Assembly: GCA_042408595.1 (NCBI GenBank)
Contig: JBHOQX010000044.1
Span: 1-64,000 of the forward strand
DNA: 64,000 nt
Source of the DNA: JBHOQX01 sp042408595
GTDB taxonomy: Bacteria; Chloroflexota; Chloroflexia; Chloroflexales; Roseiflexaceae
Direction: 5' to 3'
The notes beneath the pieces are model-generated. The model did no database searches. It was not told the DNA's origin and saw only the letters and a program-made list of their open reading frames with translations. This document shows, piece after piece, positions 8,848 through 17,413 of this stretch; position 1 is the stretch's first letter; each line of letters starts with the position of its first letter. Position numbers and translations under genes: made by a program.

Positions 8848-9765
8848 ATGCCGCAACTCCCCGGCATCTTCCTCAACATCCTCGCGCCGGTGTTTCTGCT
8901 GGTGCTGGCGGGCTACCTGGCCGGGCCACGCCTGGGGCTGGACGCGCGCACGATCACCCGCGTGGCCTATTTCATCCTGACGCCGGCCTTCACCTTCGAT
9001 GTCCTCAGCACCGCCACGATCGAGGCCGCGCTCGCGACACGCATGGCGCTCTACATCGTCGTCGTGTACCTGCTGACGGCGGCCGCCGGCTATGGCGTGG
9101 CCCGGCTGCTGCGCCGCCCGGCGGAGGTGGTCGCGGCGTATGTGCTGATCATCGTGTTCGGGAATGTGGGGAACTTCGGGCTGCCGATCGTGCGGTTCGC
9201 CTTCGCCGGCGCGCGCGAGAGCGAGGCGCTGGTCGCCGCAGCGGTCTATTTTCTCATCGTGGTGATCGTCTCGTTCGTCGTGGGGGTGGCGGCGGCGAAC
9301 TGGCACCGGGGCGGCTCGCTGCGGGCGATGGTCGCCGTGCTGAAGACGCCGGCGTTGCTGGCGGTCCCCCCGGCGCTGCTGCTGAACGGGCTGAACATCA
9401 CCCTGCCGCCGGCGCTGGCCCGTCCGATCGCGCTGCTCTCCGCGGCGCTCATCCCGGTGATGCTCCTGGCGCTCGGCGTGCAACTGGCCAGCGTCGCCAG
9501 GCCGCGCTTCGACCGCGACATCCTGATCGCGGCCGGCATCCGGCTCGTGGGCGGGGCCGCGCTCGGGTTCGCCTTGGCCGCCCCGTTCGGGCTGAGCGGC
9601 ATCGCCCGGGATGTCGGCGTCATCCAGGCGAGCATGCCGACCGCGGTGCTGGCGTCGATCATCGCCGTCGAGCACGACCTGCTGCCGAACTTCGTGATCG
9701 CCGCCGTGCTCTTCTCGACGCTCGCCAGCGTGGTCACGCTCACCGCCGTGCTCGCGCTGCTCTGA
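8848..9765 (+). CDS. AEC family transporter (auxin efflux carrier type permease)
   Basis: A 305-residue hydrophobic protein with about ten membrane helices arranged as two five-helix repeats, as in the AEC/BASS-like permeases (Mem_trans family). The N-terminal half has ILAPVFLLVLAGYLAGPRLGLD and a TPAFTFDVLS segment, the middle FGNVGNFGLPIVRFAF, and the C-terminal half ends with ASMPTAVLASIIAVEHDL, a typical AEC signature. Bacterial members export small organic acids or similar anions; the substrate here is unknown. ATG 8848 places the start at the first helix. It lies 100 bp after purQ on the same strand, which may be coincidental. Confidence 0.85.
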   Translation: MPQLPGIFLNILAPVFLLVLAGYLAGPRLGLDARTITRVAYFILTPAFTFDVLSTATIEAALATRMALYIVVVYLLTAAAGYGVARLLRRPAEVVAAYVLIIVFGNVGNFGLPIVRFAFAGARESEALVAAAVYFLIVVIVSFVVGVAAANWHRGGSLRAMVAVLKTPALLAVPPALLLNGLNITLPPALARPIALLSAALIPVMLLALGVQLASVARPRFDRDILIAAGIRLVGGAALGFALAAPFGLSGIARDVGVIQASMPTAVLASIIAVEHDLLPNFVIAAVLFSTLASVVTLTAVLALL

Positions 9766-9797
9766 GAGGCTGAAACGCTCGCAGCGGAGTCGCGGCG

Positions 9798-10148
9798 TTA
9801 GCCTCGAATCGCCAGCGCGCGGCGGGCGGTCTCGCTGTGCGGATTGATCGCCAGCGCGCGGCAGTAGCAGTAGCGGCGTTCCCAGGGTGTGCCGAGCTGC
9901 GACGCCAGCCAAAGCCAGTCCGCCTCCAGGTTCGAGTTTTCCTCAACGCCGCGCCGGAACAGCGCCGACGCCTGGTTCGCCTCCCCACTCAAGGGGCGCT
10001 CGTAGCCCACCACCGCGGCGCGCTCGCCGGCCAGCCGTGCCAGCCCGCCTGAGAAGGCCGCGCCGACCGAGGCCACCGCCGCCGCCATCGCGCGCCCCAC
10101 GCCCGCCCTTCGCGCCGCGCCGATGTCGGCCTGCTTCCTGATCGCCAT
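9798..10148 (-). CDS. Conserved-looking hypothetical protein, TPR-like C-terminus
   Basis: A 116-residue protein I do not recognise. A strong GGAGGTG ribosome site 5 nt before ATG supports translation. The N-terminal 55 residues are Ala/Gly-rich and helical; the C-terminal half (EANQASALFRRGVEENSNLEADWLWLASQLGTPWERRYCYCRALAINPHSETARRAL) reads like one and a half tetratricopeptide repeats. It could be a small protein-interaction module. It is convergent with the AEC gene and has no obvious partner. Confidence 0.55.
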   Translation of the reverse strand: MAIRKQADIGAARRAGVGRAMAAAVASVGAAFSGGLARLAGERAAVVGYERPLSGEANQASALFRRGVEENSNLEADWLWLASQLGTPWERRYCYCRALAINPHSETARRALAIRG

Positions 10149-10375
10149 CGCTCACCTCCCGCTGATGCGTCGCCGTTTCGTCTCATCTGCGGCGAGTATA
10201 GCGCGTCGGGGGCGCGGGCGCATCCGCTGAAGCGCGTGATTGCGCAGGGCGGTTTGGCGGAGGGGCCTGGGACATGATGACCCGCTTGTGCCCGGGGGCG
10301 ATCTGGTGTGGCTCGGGCAGCCGGAGCCTTCCGCGCACGAATGCCTCGCCCGCTGAGGGGTCGCCGTTCGGCAGC

Positions 10376-10399
10376 AAAAGGGAGGGTCAGAGACCCTCC
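10376..10399 (-). terminator. Rho-independent terminator of the nucleoside hydrolase gene
   Basis: A perfect 8-bp stem (10381-10388 with 10392-10399) and 3-nt loop is followed on the minus strand by CTTTTG. It lies about 40 bp after the stop of the minus-strand nucleoside hydrolase gene, so it fits termination of that transcript. Confidence 0.65.
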
Positions 10400-10441
10400 G
10401 TCCTCGATCCATCGAAGGGTTGTCGGGAACGGGGAGAGAGG

Positions 10442-11464
10442 CTAGCGCCGCGCGCGCGCCAGGTGCTCCATCCGCTCGACGAACAGCGCGATGAAGCGCT
10501 GGTTGTCGAACTCGACGACGGTGCGTACATTCGGCTCATGGCGGGTCATCCGGTCCCAGGCCATGGGCCAGCGCGAGCTGTCGAAACCCAGCTGATCGTG
10601 CGGGGCGGGCGGGCGCGTCAGATCGCCGATATAGCCGATCACCGCCTTGCCGGAGGTCAATTCGCTCGTGTACTCGACATCCACGTGCATTGGCTCGGTA
10701 CGCGCCAGCTCTGGCATGAAGGACAGCGCCAGGGCCGCCGGGTCGTTGATCGAGCAGCCGGCGTAGCCGAAGCAGGCCAGGTGAAATTCGATGTAGAAGC
10801 GCGTCGCCTCATCGATAAAGCGCGCCACCGGCGATTTCGTCTTCAGCAGCCGGTCGACATCCGCCTGCGTCAATTGAATGTCGCGGGTGATATCCCACGG
10901 CAGCAGGGTGATCGGCAGGCCGCTGGTGAGCACGATATGCGCCGCGTGCGGATCGACATGAAAGTTGAACTCGCTCAGCGAAGTCGTATTCCCATCCACC
11001 CGCAGCGCGCCACCCATGATGATCACCTCGCGAACGTGTTGCGCGATGCGCGGCTCCTTGCGCACGGCCAGGGCGACATTCGTCAGCGGCGCGACGGCCA
11101 CCAGCGTCACCTCGCCGGGGCGCGCCATGATCTCGCGGACGATCATATCCACCGCGTGCTCGTTCGAGGGGGGCTGCGGCGGGTCCGGCAGGCGGGCATA
11201 CCCCAGGCCGGCGTCGCCGTGGGTCTCCGGCGCGGTGAACGGTGGGCGGATCAGCGGCCGCGGCACGCCGGGGCAGACGGGGATATCCGTGCGCCCGGCG
11301 AGCGCCAGGACGCTGCGGGCATTGCGCACGCCATCGTCGCGCGAGCAATTGCCGAGTGTCACGCCGACCGCGGCCAGCTCGACTTCCGGTGAAGCCACGG
11401 CGAGCAGGATTGCGAGCGAGTCATCGATGCCGGGGTCGGTGTCGAGCACGACGCGGCGGGGCAT
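10442..11464 (-). CDS. Inosine-uridine preferring nucleoside hydrolase family protein
   Basis: The 340-residue protein begins MPRRVVLDTDPGIDDSLAILLA, the calcium-binding DxDxGxDD signature of IU-nucleoside hydrolases, which split the N-glycosidic bond of nucleosides to base and ribose. Further family elements are GVTLGNCSRDDGVRNARSVLALAGR, VTLVAVAPLTNVALA, IIMGGALRVDGNTTSLSEFNFHVDPHAA and GCSINDPAALAL near residue 240, where the late Asp ligand sits. ATG 11464 is chosen because GGAGG lies 7 nt before it and the signature starts at once. It diverges from the RNase H-like gene with its own extended -10 promoter. Base specificity cannot be read. Confidence 0.9.
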   Translation of the reverse strand: MPRRVVLDTDPGIDDSLAILLAVASPEVELAAVGVTLGNCSRDDGVRNARSVLALAGRTDIPVCPGVPRPLIRPPFTAPETHGDAGLGYARLPDPPQPPSNEHAVDMIVREIMARPGEVTLVAVAPLTNVALAVRKEPRIAQHVREVIIMGGALRVDGNTTSLSEFNFHVDPHAAHIVLTSGLPITLLPWDITRDIQLTQADVDRLLKTKSPVARFIDEATRFYIEFHLACFGYAGCSINDPAALALSFMPELARTEPMHVDVEYTSELTSGKAVIGYIGDLTRPPAPHDQLGFDSSRWPMAWDRMTRHEPNVRTVVEFDNQRFIALFVERMEHLARARR

Positions 11465-11503
11465 ACAGGGCCTCCTTACAATGCGCAACAGGCGCGGACT
11501 GCT

Positions 11504-11512
11504 ATTATACCA
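11504..11512 (-). promoter_or_regulatory. Extended -10 promoter of the nucleoside hydrolase gene
   Basis: On the minus strand the sequence reads TGG-TATAAT, a consensus extended -10 box, about 40 bp before the hydrolase start. No good -35 hexamer accompanies it, as is common with extended -10 promoters. Confidence 0.6.
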
Positions 11513-11515
11513 TGG

Positions 11516-11544
11516 TTGACCTGACACCGGCTCTGTGCCATAAT
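11516..11544 (+). promoter_or_regulatory. Sigma-70-type promoter of the RNase H-like gene
   Basis: TTGACC (11516-11521), a 17-bp spacer and CATAAT (11539-11544) form a good promoter, about 60 bp before the downstream start at 11608. It is back to back with the minus-strand promoter at 11504-11512. Confidence 0.6.
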
Positions 11545-11607
11545 GAAGCGGCAATATCCGCCAAACGACCGGCGGCGTGGGGCGAATACCGGCGGCAGGG
11601 CCAGCCC

Positions 11608-12114
11608 ATGCGGGCGTACCTCGACATCGAAACAACCTTCGAGCAGACGATCAGCGTGATCGGCATCTACCGCACCGATGCGGGGACGGTCCAGTTGGTC
11701 GGCGGCGGCGTGAACGACCTGGCGCTCTACCAGGCCCTGGAGGGCGTCACAACGCTGGTGACCTTCAACGGCGCGAGCTTCGACCTGCCGTTTATCCGCC
11801 GCCGGCTGTTGGTTGATCTGCGGCATGACTTTGCCCACTGCGACCTGTTGCATATCTGCCGGCGGCGCGGACTGCGCGGCGGGCTGAAGCAGGTCGAGGC
11901 CACGCTCGGTATCGCCCGCGAGACGGCCGGCATCAGCGGGTGGGACGCGCCGCGCCTCTGGCGGCGCTACGAGCTGGCGGGCGACCGCGTGGCGCTGGCG
12001 ACGCTGCTGGCCTACAACCGGGAGGACGTGGTGAACCTGGCCGAGCTGGAGGCGCACCTCGGCCTGACGGAACGCACCGCGCCGTGTCAGGTCGTGCGGC
12101 ATATCTTCTGCTGA
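11608..12114 (+). CDS. YprB-type ribonuclease H-like 3'-5' exonuclease domain protein
   Basis: A 168-residue stand-alone RNase H-like domain. It has the DEDD exonuclease pattern: first Asp/Glu in YLDIETTFEQ, second Asp in TFNGASFDLPFIRRR, and the last Tyr-x-x-x-Asp in LLAYNREDVVNLAEL. HCDLLHICRRRGLRGGLKQVEATLGI is characteristic of the YprB_RNaseH_like family. Members are usually fused to helicase or TPR regions; this one is the domain alone. ATG 11608 begins at the first strand of the fold. It probably acts on nucleic acids in the cytoplasm; the true substrate is not known. Confidence 0.8.
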   Translation: MRAYLDIETTFEQTISVIGIYRTDAGTVQLVGGGVNDLALYQALEGVTTLVTFNGASFDLPFIRRRLLVDLRHDFAHCDLLHICRRRGLRGGLKQVEATLGIARETAGISGWDAPRLWRRYELAGDRVALATLLAYNREDVVNLAELEAHLGLTERTAPCQVVRHIFC

Positions 12115-12270
12115 GACGCCGCCGGACGTGAACTTTTCCGCCCCGCCGTGCGTCTCATGGGTGCGGGCCCGCGTGGTGCGTCATCGTGGCGTGCTGTGAA
12201 CCGCGCGCTGGGGCGGCTCCGACCCCCGGCCGGCCGCCTTGCGCGCTGCGAGCGAATCTGACTGAACACT

Positions 12271-14121
12271 ATGCAGCAAACGATTTTCAATAATCGGTAT
12301 GAGCTGGATGAGAAGATCGGTGAAGGCGGCATGGCGCGCGTCTACCGCGGTCGCGACCTGCGGCTTGGCCGGACGGTCGCCATCAAGGTGCTCCACAGCC
12401 AGTACGCCACCGACCCGGGATTCCTGAATCGATTCCGCCACGAGGCCGCCGCCGCCGCCCGGCTCGACCACCCCGGCATCGTTCGGGTCTTCGATGTCGG
12501 GCAGGACGGCGACGTGCCATATATCGTGATGGAATATATTGCGGGGAGCGACCTGAAGACGCTTATCCTGCGGAACGGCGCACTGCCGCCAGCCCAGGCC
12601 GTCGCCATCGCCGAGCAGGTCGCCGAGGCGATGGACGCCGCCCACCGCATCGGGCTGGTGCACCGCGACCTGAAGCCGCAGAACATTCTGATCACACCGG
12701 AGGGACATGCCAAGATCACCGACTTCGGCATCGCCAAGAGTGAGCTATCCACCTCCGTGACAGAGACCGGTGTCATTTTCGGCACGGCCGACTATCTCTC
12801 GCCGGAGCAGGCGCGCGGCCAGGCGGCCACGACGCGCTCGGACGTATACGCGATCGGCGTCACGCTCTTCGAGATGCTCACAGGCCGGCTGCCGTTCACC
12901 GGCGACAATCCGATCGGCGTGGCTATGCAGCATCTGAACGCCCCGCCGCCGTTGCCACGCCTGTACAACCCGCGCATCCCGCCGCGTCTGGAGGCGATTG
13001 TGCTCCAGACATTGAGCAAGGATCCGGCGGCGCGCCCGGCAAGCGCGGCAGACCTGGCCCGGATGCTGCGCGCCTGGCGCGAGGCCGGCGATGGCGATAC
13101 GCTGGTGCAAGGCCCGCCGGCCCCGGGCGCCCCGCCCGCCCGAATGACCGCGCCCCGGCCCGCACCGCGCCCCCTGCCGCAGGCCGGCACGACCGACCGG
13201 ACGGCGCTGCCGCCGCGCCGCCCGGCGCCCGCTCCGCCGCCACCGGACGCCCGCGGCGCAGGGTGTGGCGGCTTTATTCTTGGCCTGCTGCTGATCGCCG
13301 GTGTCGCCGGGCTGGTGTACATGTTCGCTATCGGCGCCTTCGATGGCTTTCTCAGCTTTACCTCGGCCGTTGGGCGCCTATCAGCCACCAGCCCTGCCGC
13401 GACTGTGTCCAACCCCACCGTGGTGCCGCTGGCGATTGTGCCGGACGTCCTCAACCGCGACCCCGCGGACGCGACCCGGCTCATTCAGGAGGCGCGCCTG
13501 TCGCCGGTGGCCGACCCGCCGCGCAACAGCGACACCGTGCCGGCCGGCAAGGTCATGGACCAATTCCCCCGCGTCGGCACCAGTATCACCGAGACATCGG
13601 TCGTGACCTTCGCGCTCAGCCTTGGCCCGGCGTCGGTCGAGATCCCCCCGGTGCAAGGGCTCACGCCACAGGCGGCGCGCGCGCAGCTTGAAGCCGCCGG
13701 ACTCAAGGTGCAGCTTGCGGAGGAGCCGAGCAGCAGTATGAGCGCCGGGTTTGTCACCCGCACGGAGCCGGCGCCGCCCGCCCGCCCGCAGCGCGGCGAC
13801 ATAGTCACCGTCTACGTGAGCATCGGCAACCGCACCAGGATGCCGGATGTGACCGGCAGAAGCGAGGATGAGGCGCGCAGGCTCATCGCCGCCGCCGGCC
13901 TGTTCGTCTCGTACGTGGATTATCAGGGCAGGGACAAGCTCGGCGGCCTGTACGACGAGGTCGCGCCGGGGACGGTTGTCAGCAGCATTCCGCGCGGCGG
14001 CGAGCTGGTGGAGCGAAACTCAGGCGTGACGCTCGGGGTGCGGGCGCCGGACCAGGCCAGCGGCGGCGAGAACGACAACGGCACAGAGAAGGGGAAAGGT
14101 AAGGGGAAGGACAAGCCGTAA
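12271..14121 (+). CDS. PASTA-domain serine/threonine protein kinase (PknB/PrkC type)
   Basis: A 616-residue membrane receptor kinase. The cytoplasmic kinase domain (about 8-270) has GEGGMARVYRG, AIKVLH, HRDLKPQNILI, DFGIAKS and a SPEQARG activation segment. A proline-rich juxtamembrane linker precedes one transmembrane helix (about 331-352), and three PASTA repeats follow outside (about 385-455, 455-520, 520-595), ending in a charged Gly/Lys tail. PASTA domains bind peptidoglycan fragments or muropeptides, so the protein is expected to link cell-wall state to phosphorylation. No PP2C phosphatase or FtsW/PBP gene is adjacent, unlike the common prkC locus. Confidence 0.93.
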   Translation: MQQTIFNNRYELDEKIGEGGMARVYRGRDLRLGRTVAIKVLHSQYATDPGFLNRFRHEAAAAARLDHPGIVRVFDVGQDGDVPYIVMEYIAGSDLKTLILRNGALPPAQAVAIAEQVAEAMDAAHRIGLVHRDLKPQNILITPEGHAKITDFGIAKSELSTSVTETGVIFGTADYLSPEQARGQAATTRSDVYAIGVTLFEMLTGRLPFTGDNPIGVAMQHLNAPPPLPRLYNPRIPPRLEAIVLQTLSKDPAARPASAADLARMLRAWREAGDGDTLVQGPPAPGAPPARMTAPRPAPRPLPQAGTTDRTALPPRRPAPAPPPPDARGAGCGGFILGLLLIAGVAGLVYMFAIGAFDGFLSFTSAVGRLSATSPAATVSNPTVVPLAIVPDVLNRDPADATRLIQEARLSPVADPPRNSDTVPAGKVMDQFPRVGTSITETSVVTFALSLGPASVEIPPVQGLTPQAARAQLEAAGLKVQLAEEPSSSMSAGFVTRTEPAPPARPQRGDIVTVYVSIGNRTRMPDVTGRSEDEARRLIAAAGLFVSYVDYQGRDKLGGLYDEVAPGTVVSSIPRGGELVERNSGVTLGVRAPDQASGGENDNGTEKGKGKGKDKP

Positions 14122-14313
14122 GCGGCTGTCTGGCACGCTGCTGGCAGGGACGTTGGGGCCGCAGGCCCCAGAAGAGACCCTGCCCCGCCACTGACCGCGC
14201 GGCGGAACATCGTGGAGGGCTGGCCTGCCAGACCGCCCGAATTCAGACAGCCGCCGAGGCAAAGGGTGGCAGCATCTGAATGGCTGCCCACTGCCCCCTG
14301 CGCGACCCGCCCG

Positions 14314-15324
14314 CTACGGCGCGTTCAGTTCATCGCGAACGACATAAATCGGCCGGTTCTGCGCCTCGTAGTACACGCGCACGACCAACTCGCCGATCAG
14401 GCCGAGCGAGATGAACTGCACGCCGATCACGAGCAGCAGCACCCCCAATAGCAGCAGCGGCCTCCCGGAGATCTCCGCGCCGGTGAAGAGCTTGAGCGTG
14501 GTCAGGTAGCCGGTGGCCAGCAGCCCGCCGAGCATCGCCAGCAGGCCGACCAGGCCGAAAATCTGCATCGGGCGCGTGCCGTACTGCAGCAGAAAGCGCA
14601 CCGTCACCAGGTCCAACAGCACGCGCGTCGTCCGGCCGATGCCGTATTTCGACGAGCCATAGCGCCGCGCCGCGTGGTTGACCGGGATCTCGGCCACCGC
14701 CACGCCCTGCCAGCTGGCGATCGCCGGGATGAAGCGGTGCAACTCGCCGTACAGCCGGATGCCGTGCAGCACCTCGATGCGGTACGCCTTCAGCGAGCAG
14801 CCATAATCATGCAGATGCACGCCGGTGACCTGCGAGATCAGGCCGTTTGCCAGCCGCGAGGGCAGTCGCCGGCTCAGAAATGGGTCCTGCCGATTGGCGC
14901 GCCAGCCGCTGACGACATCGTAGCCCTCATCCATTTTGGCCAGCAGCCGGCCGATGTCCGCCGGGTCGTTCTGCAGATCGGCATCGATCGTGACGACGAT
15001 CTCGCCACGCGCCCGGTCGAATCCGGCCGAGAAGGCCGCCGTCTGGCCGAAGTTGCGGCGGAAGCGCACGACGCGCAGCCGCCGATCCGCGCGGGCCAGC
15101 TCGCTCAGCAGCGCAAAGCTCGCATCACGGCTGCCGTCGTCCACGGCGATGATCTCATAGGGGATGCCGAGCGGCTCCAGGGCCGCGGTGAGGCGCCGAT
15201 ACAGTTCGGGGATAGTCTCGGCTTCGTTGTAGATCGGCGCCACGACCGAGAGGCGCGGCGCGGCGCCGTCCGGATGCGCCGCGGCGTCGAGCCGTGCGAA
15301 CCCGTGAGCGACTGTGGGTTTCAT
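14314..15324 (-). CDS. Family 2 glycosyltransferase, GtrB/DPM1-like, membrane anchored
   Basis: The 336-residue protein has an N-terminal GT-A domain: SVVAPIYNEAETIPELYRRL, IIAVDDGSRD, and the metal-binding DADLQNDPADI; then two C-terminal membrane helices (about 255-280 and 290-315). This is the layout of polyprenyl-phosphate sugar transferases (GtrB, ArnC, DPM1-like), which load a sugar onto a lipid carrier at the inner face of the membrane. ATG 15324 is preferred to GTG 15357 because it is nearer the conserved fold. It may supply lipid-linked sugar for surface glycans; no polymer cluster is adjacent. Confidence 0.88.
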   Translation of the reverse strand: MKPTVAHGFARLDAAAHPDGAAPRLSVVAPIYNEAETIPELYRRLTAALEPLGIPYEIIAVDDGSRDASFALLSELARADRRLRVVRFRRNFGQTAAFSAGFDRARGEIVVTIDADLQNDPADIGRLLAKMDEGYDVVSGWRANRQDPFLSRRLPSRLANGLISQVTGVHLHDYGCSLKAYRIEVLHGIRLYGELHRFIPAIASWQGVAVAEIPVNHAARRYGSSKYGIGRTTRVLLDLVTVRFLLQYGTRPMQIFGLVGLLAMLGGLLATGYLTTLKLFTGAEISGRPLLLLGVLLLVIGVQFISLGLIGELVVRVYYEAQNRPIYVVRDELNAP

Positions 15325-15504
15325 AGCGTTCACGTCTGCGGATGGATCAGCAACCACGGCACGTCACAGGGCGCACGTCGTGCAACCATGCCTGCGCTGT
15401 GCCGCGGAGATCTGTCCATCCACAGCCTGGTATCAGTCCGGTCGACCATCCGGCCAGGCGCTGGCCGGGCTCCATTCTACCCGATTTTCAGTCGATTTCA
15501 CCAT

Positions 15505-15533
15505 TTGCATTTTCCGCCGGCGTGTGCTATACT
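15505..15533 (+). promoter_or_regulatory. Promoter of tRNA-Gly
   Basis: TTGCAT (15505-15510), a 17-bp spacer and TATACT (15528-15533) lie 12 bp before the tRNA 5' end, a standard strong arrangement. Confidence 0.75.
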
Positions 15534-15545
15534 AGGTGCCGTCAA

Positions 15546-15621
15546 GCGGGAGTGGCTCAGTTGGTAGAGCGGCACCTTGCCAAGGTGCAGGTCGCGGGTT
15601 CGAACCCCGTCTCCCGCTCCA
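15546..15621 (+). tRNA. tRNA-Gly (GCC)
   Basis: The sequence folds as a full cloverleaf: 7-bp acceptor stem GCGGGAG/CTCCCGC, D arm with AGTTGGTAGA, anticodon stem-loop with TTGCCAA giving anticodon GCC, and a T arm containing GGTTCGAACCCC. The discriminator T is at 15618 and CCA is encoded at 15619-15621. It marks the left edge of the lower-GC carbohydrate island. Confidence 0.97.
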
Positions 15622-15627
15622 ATGAAA

Positions 15628-15656
15628 CGGCCAGGCTTCCTGAGGAAGCCTGGCCG
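15628..15656 (+). terminator. Strong hairpin after tRNA-Gly
   Basis: A perfect 13-bp stem (15628-15640 with 15644-15656) and TGA loop begins six bases after the tRNA CCA end. There is no T-run afterwards, so it could be a processing or termination hairpin rather than a classical intrinsic terminator. Confidence 0.65.
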
Positions 15657-15751
15657 CGTGTATATGGCGTCTTATAGCGCCCTCTCCGCTCTCCCATTGA
15701 GCTCCAGCACGGGGCCGGTACCGCGACGACACTGTTGCGGAGATGTGATCC

Positions 15752-17332
15752 ATGGCTATCTACACGATCGGCCTCGATTTTGGCACCGAATCAGCCCGTG
15801 CCGTGGTTGTAGATACCACCGACGGCCGCGAGGTAATGGTGCGCGATTATCGCTACCGTCACGGGGTAATGGATCACGCACTTCCAAATGGTCGCCCGCT
15901 TCCGCCGGGATGGGCTCTCCAGCATCCCCAGGATTATCTTGAGGCGGCAGTCGATCTCCTCTCGGCTGCTGCGTATGCGGTTGGTGGCCCTAATCTCGTC
16001 GGTATCGGTCTTGCCTTCACTGCCAGCACCGTCCTACCGACAACTGCGGATGGGACCCCGCTATGCATGCTTCCCGCCTTTGTCGGCGAACCACACGCCT
16101 ATGTTAAGCTCTGGAAGCACCACAGCGCCGCGCCGCAAGCTGCGCGGATCGTGGCGCTTGGTGGTGACTGTCTGGCGCATACTGGCGGTGTAACCTCTGC
16201 AGAGTGGCTGCACGCCAAAGCGCTTGAAACGTTCGAAAACGCGCCAGAGGTATTTGCCGCCAGCGATCGCTTTATTGAGGCCGGCGACTGGCTGGTCTGG
16301 CAAATGGTTGGCAAAGAAGTCCGGAGTGCCTGTCACGCCGGCTTCAAGGCCCACTATCAGAAAGAATATCCCCCCTCGGATTGGCTCGAACAGCTTGCGC
16401 CCGGTTTCGGTGCGCTCAACGACCGCCTCGCGCCGCCCACGCCGGTTGGCGCCTGCGCTGGCGGGGTGACCGACGCGTGGGCGCAGAGGACCGGCCTGAT
16501 CGCCGGAACCCCGGTTGCCGTGGCGGTGATCGACGCACACGCGGCTGTGCCAGGGCTGGGCGTGACCGGGCCGGGTACGCTAGCAGTGGTGATGGGCACG
16601 TCCACCTGCCACTTGCTGCTGGACAACAACGGCCGTCCGGCGCCGGGGATCGCAGGCGTGGTGGAGGGGGGAGTCTACCCAGGATGGTATGCGTATGAAG
16701 CCGGTCAGGCAGCGACGGGCGATATGCTGTCCTGGTGGGTTCACATGCTCGCAGGTCCTGATGAGGTTGGCGCGCGCCACCACCAACTGGAATGCGAAGC
16801 GCGTGCGCTGTCACCCGGAGGGAGTGGAGTGCTTGCCGTCGATTGGTGGAACGGATCGCGTACGCCGCTGATGGACTCGCGCCTGGCCGGAGTATTGATT
16901 GGCTTGCGGATCGAAACCCAACCGAGCGACATCTACCGTGCGCTGCTGGAAGCGACGGCGTTCGGCAATCGGCAGGTAATCGAGCGCTTGGAGCAACAGA
17001 TTGGACCAGTTGCAGCCGTGCGCGTGAGTGGCGGGCTCACACAAAATACATTGTTGATGCAGATTGTGGCCGACGTGCTTGGCCGGGAGATAGCTGTCGC
17101 TTCTACCCCGCACGCGAGCGCACGCGGTGCGGCGATCTATGGCGCGCTGGCAGCTGGGCTCGGCGATGTCGCCGCGCTGTGCGGCCGGATGGCTGTGTGT
17201 GAGTACAAATACTATCGGCCCGACCGTGCCAGCACGGCGACATACGATCAGCTCTACGCCGGCTACCGCGAATTGCACCAACATTTCGGCGAAGGTGGGA
17301 CCGCGCTGCTGCAGCACTTACGCCACGGTTAG
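15752..17332 (+). CDS. araB: Ribulokinase-like FGGY carbohydrate kinase
   Basis: A 526-residue FGGY kinase of the ribulokinase (AraB) subfamily: IGLDFGTESARAVVVD at the start, HPQDYLEA, WKHHSA, IEAGDWLVWQM, DAHAAVPG, the phosphate motif VMGTSTCHLLL (about residue 280) and EAGQAATGD, then SGGLTQNTLLMQI near 430. AraB enzymes phosphorylate L- or D-ribulose (and ribitol or arabitol) with ATP. No araA isomerase or araD epimerase occurs in the window, so classical L-arabinose use is not supported; in this cluster it more likely phosphorylates a ketopentose or pentitol made by the nearby dehydrogenases. It is the first gene after tRNA-Gly and has visibly lower GC than the flanks. Confidence 0.85.
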   Translation: MAIYTIGLDFGTESARAVVVDTTDGREVMVRDYRYRHGVMDHALPNGRPLPPGWALQHPQDYLEAAVDLLSAAAYAVGGPNLVGIGLAFTASTVLPTTADGTPLCMLPAFVGEPHAYVKLWKHHSAAPQAARIVALGGDCLAHTGGVTSAEWLHAKALETFENAPEVFAASDRFIEAGDWLVWQMVGKEVRSACHAGFKAHYQKEYPPSDWLEQLAPGFGALNDRLAPPTPVGACAGGVTDAWAQRTGLIAGTPVAVAVIDAHAAVPGLGVTGPGTLAVVMGTSTCHLLLDNNGRPAPGIAGVVEGGVYPGWYAYEAGQAATGDMLSWWVHMLAGPDEVGARHHQLECEARALSPGGSGVLAVDWWNGSRTPLMDSRLAGVLIGLRIETQPSDIYRALLEATAFGNRQVIERLEQQIGPVAAVRVSGGLTQNTLLMQIVADVLGREIAVASTPHASARGAAIYGALAAGLGDVAALCGRMAVCEYKYYRPDRASTATYDQLYAGYRELHQHFGEGGTALLQHLRHG

Positions 17333-17413
17333 CGAGCCCACCAACACCGACGTAAAACCTGCGCATCAGTTGAACGGCTCGTATGCGCGATGTGACAAAC
17401 ACCACCGTGGCCC

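Noticed and set aside
14131..14146. Second sigma-54-like sequence (TGGCACG-CTGC-TGGC)
   Set aside because: The -12 element is imperfect and no gene on that strand follows closely except tRNA-Gly, which has its own promoter.
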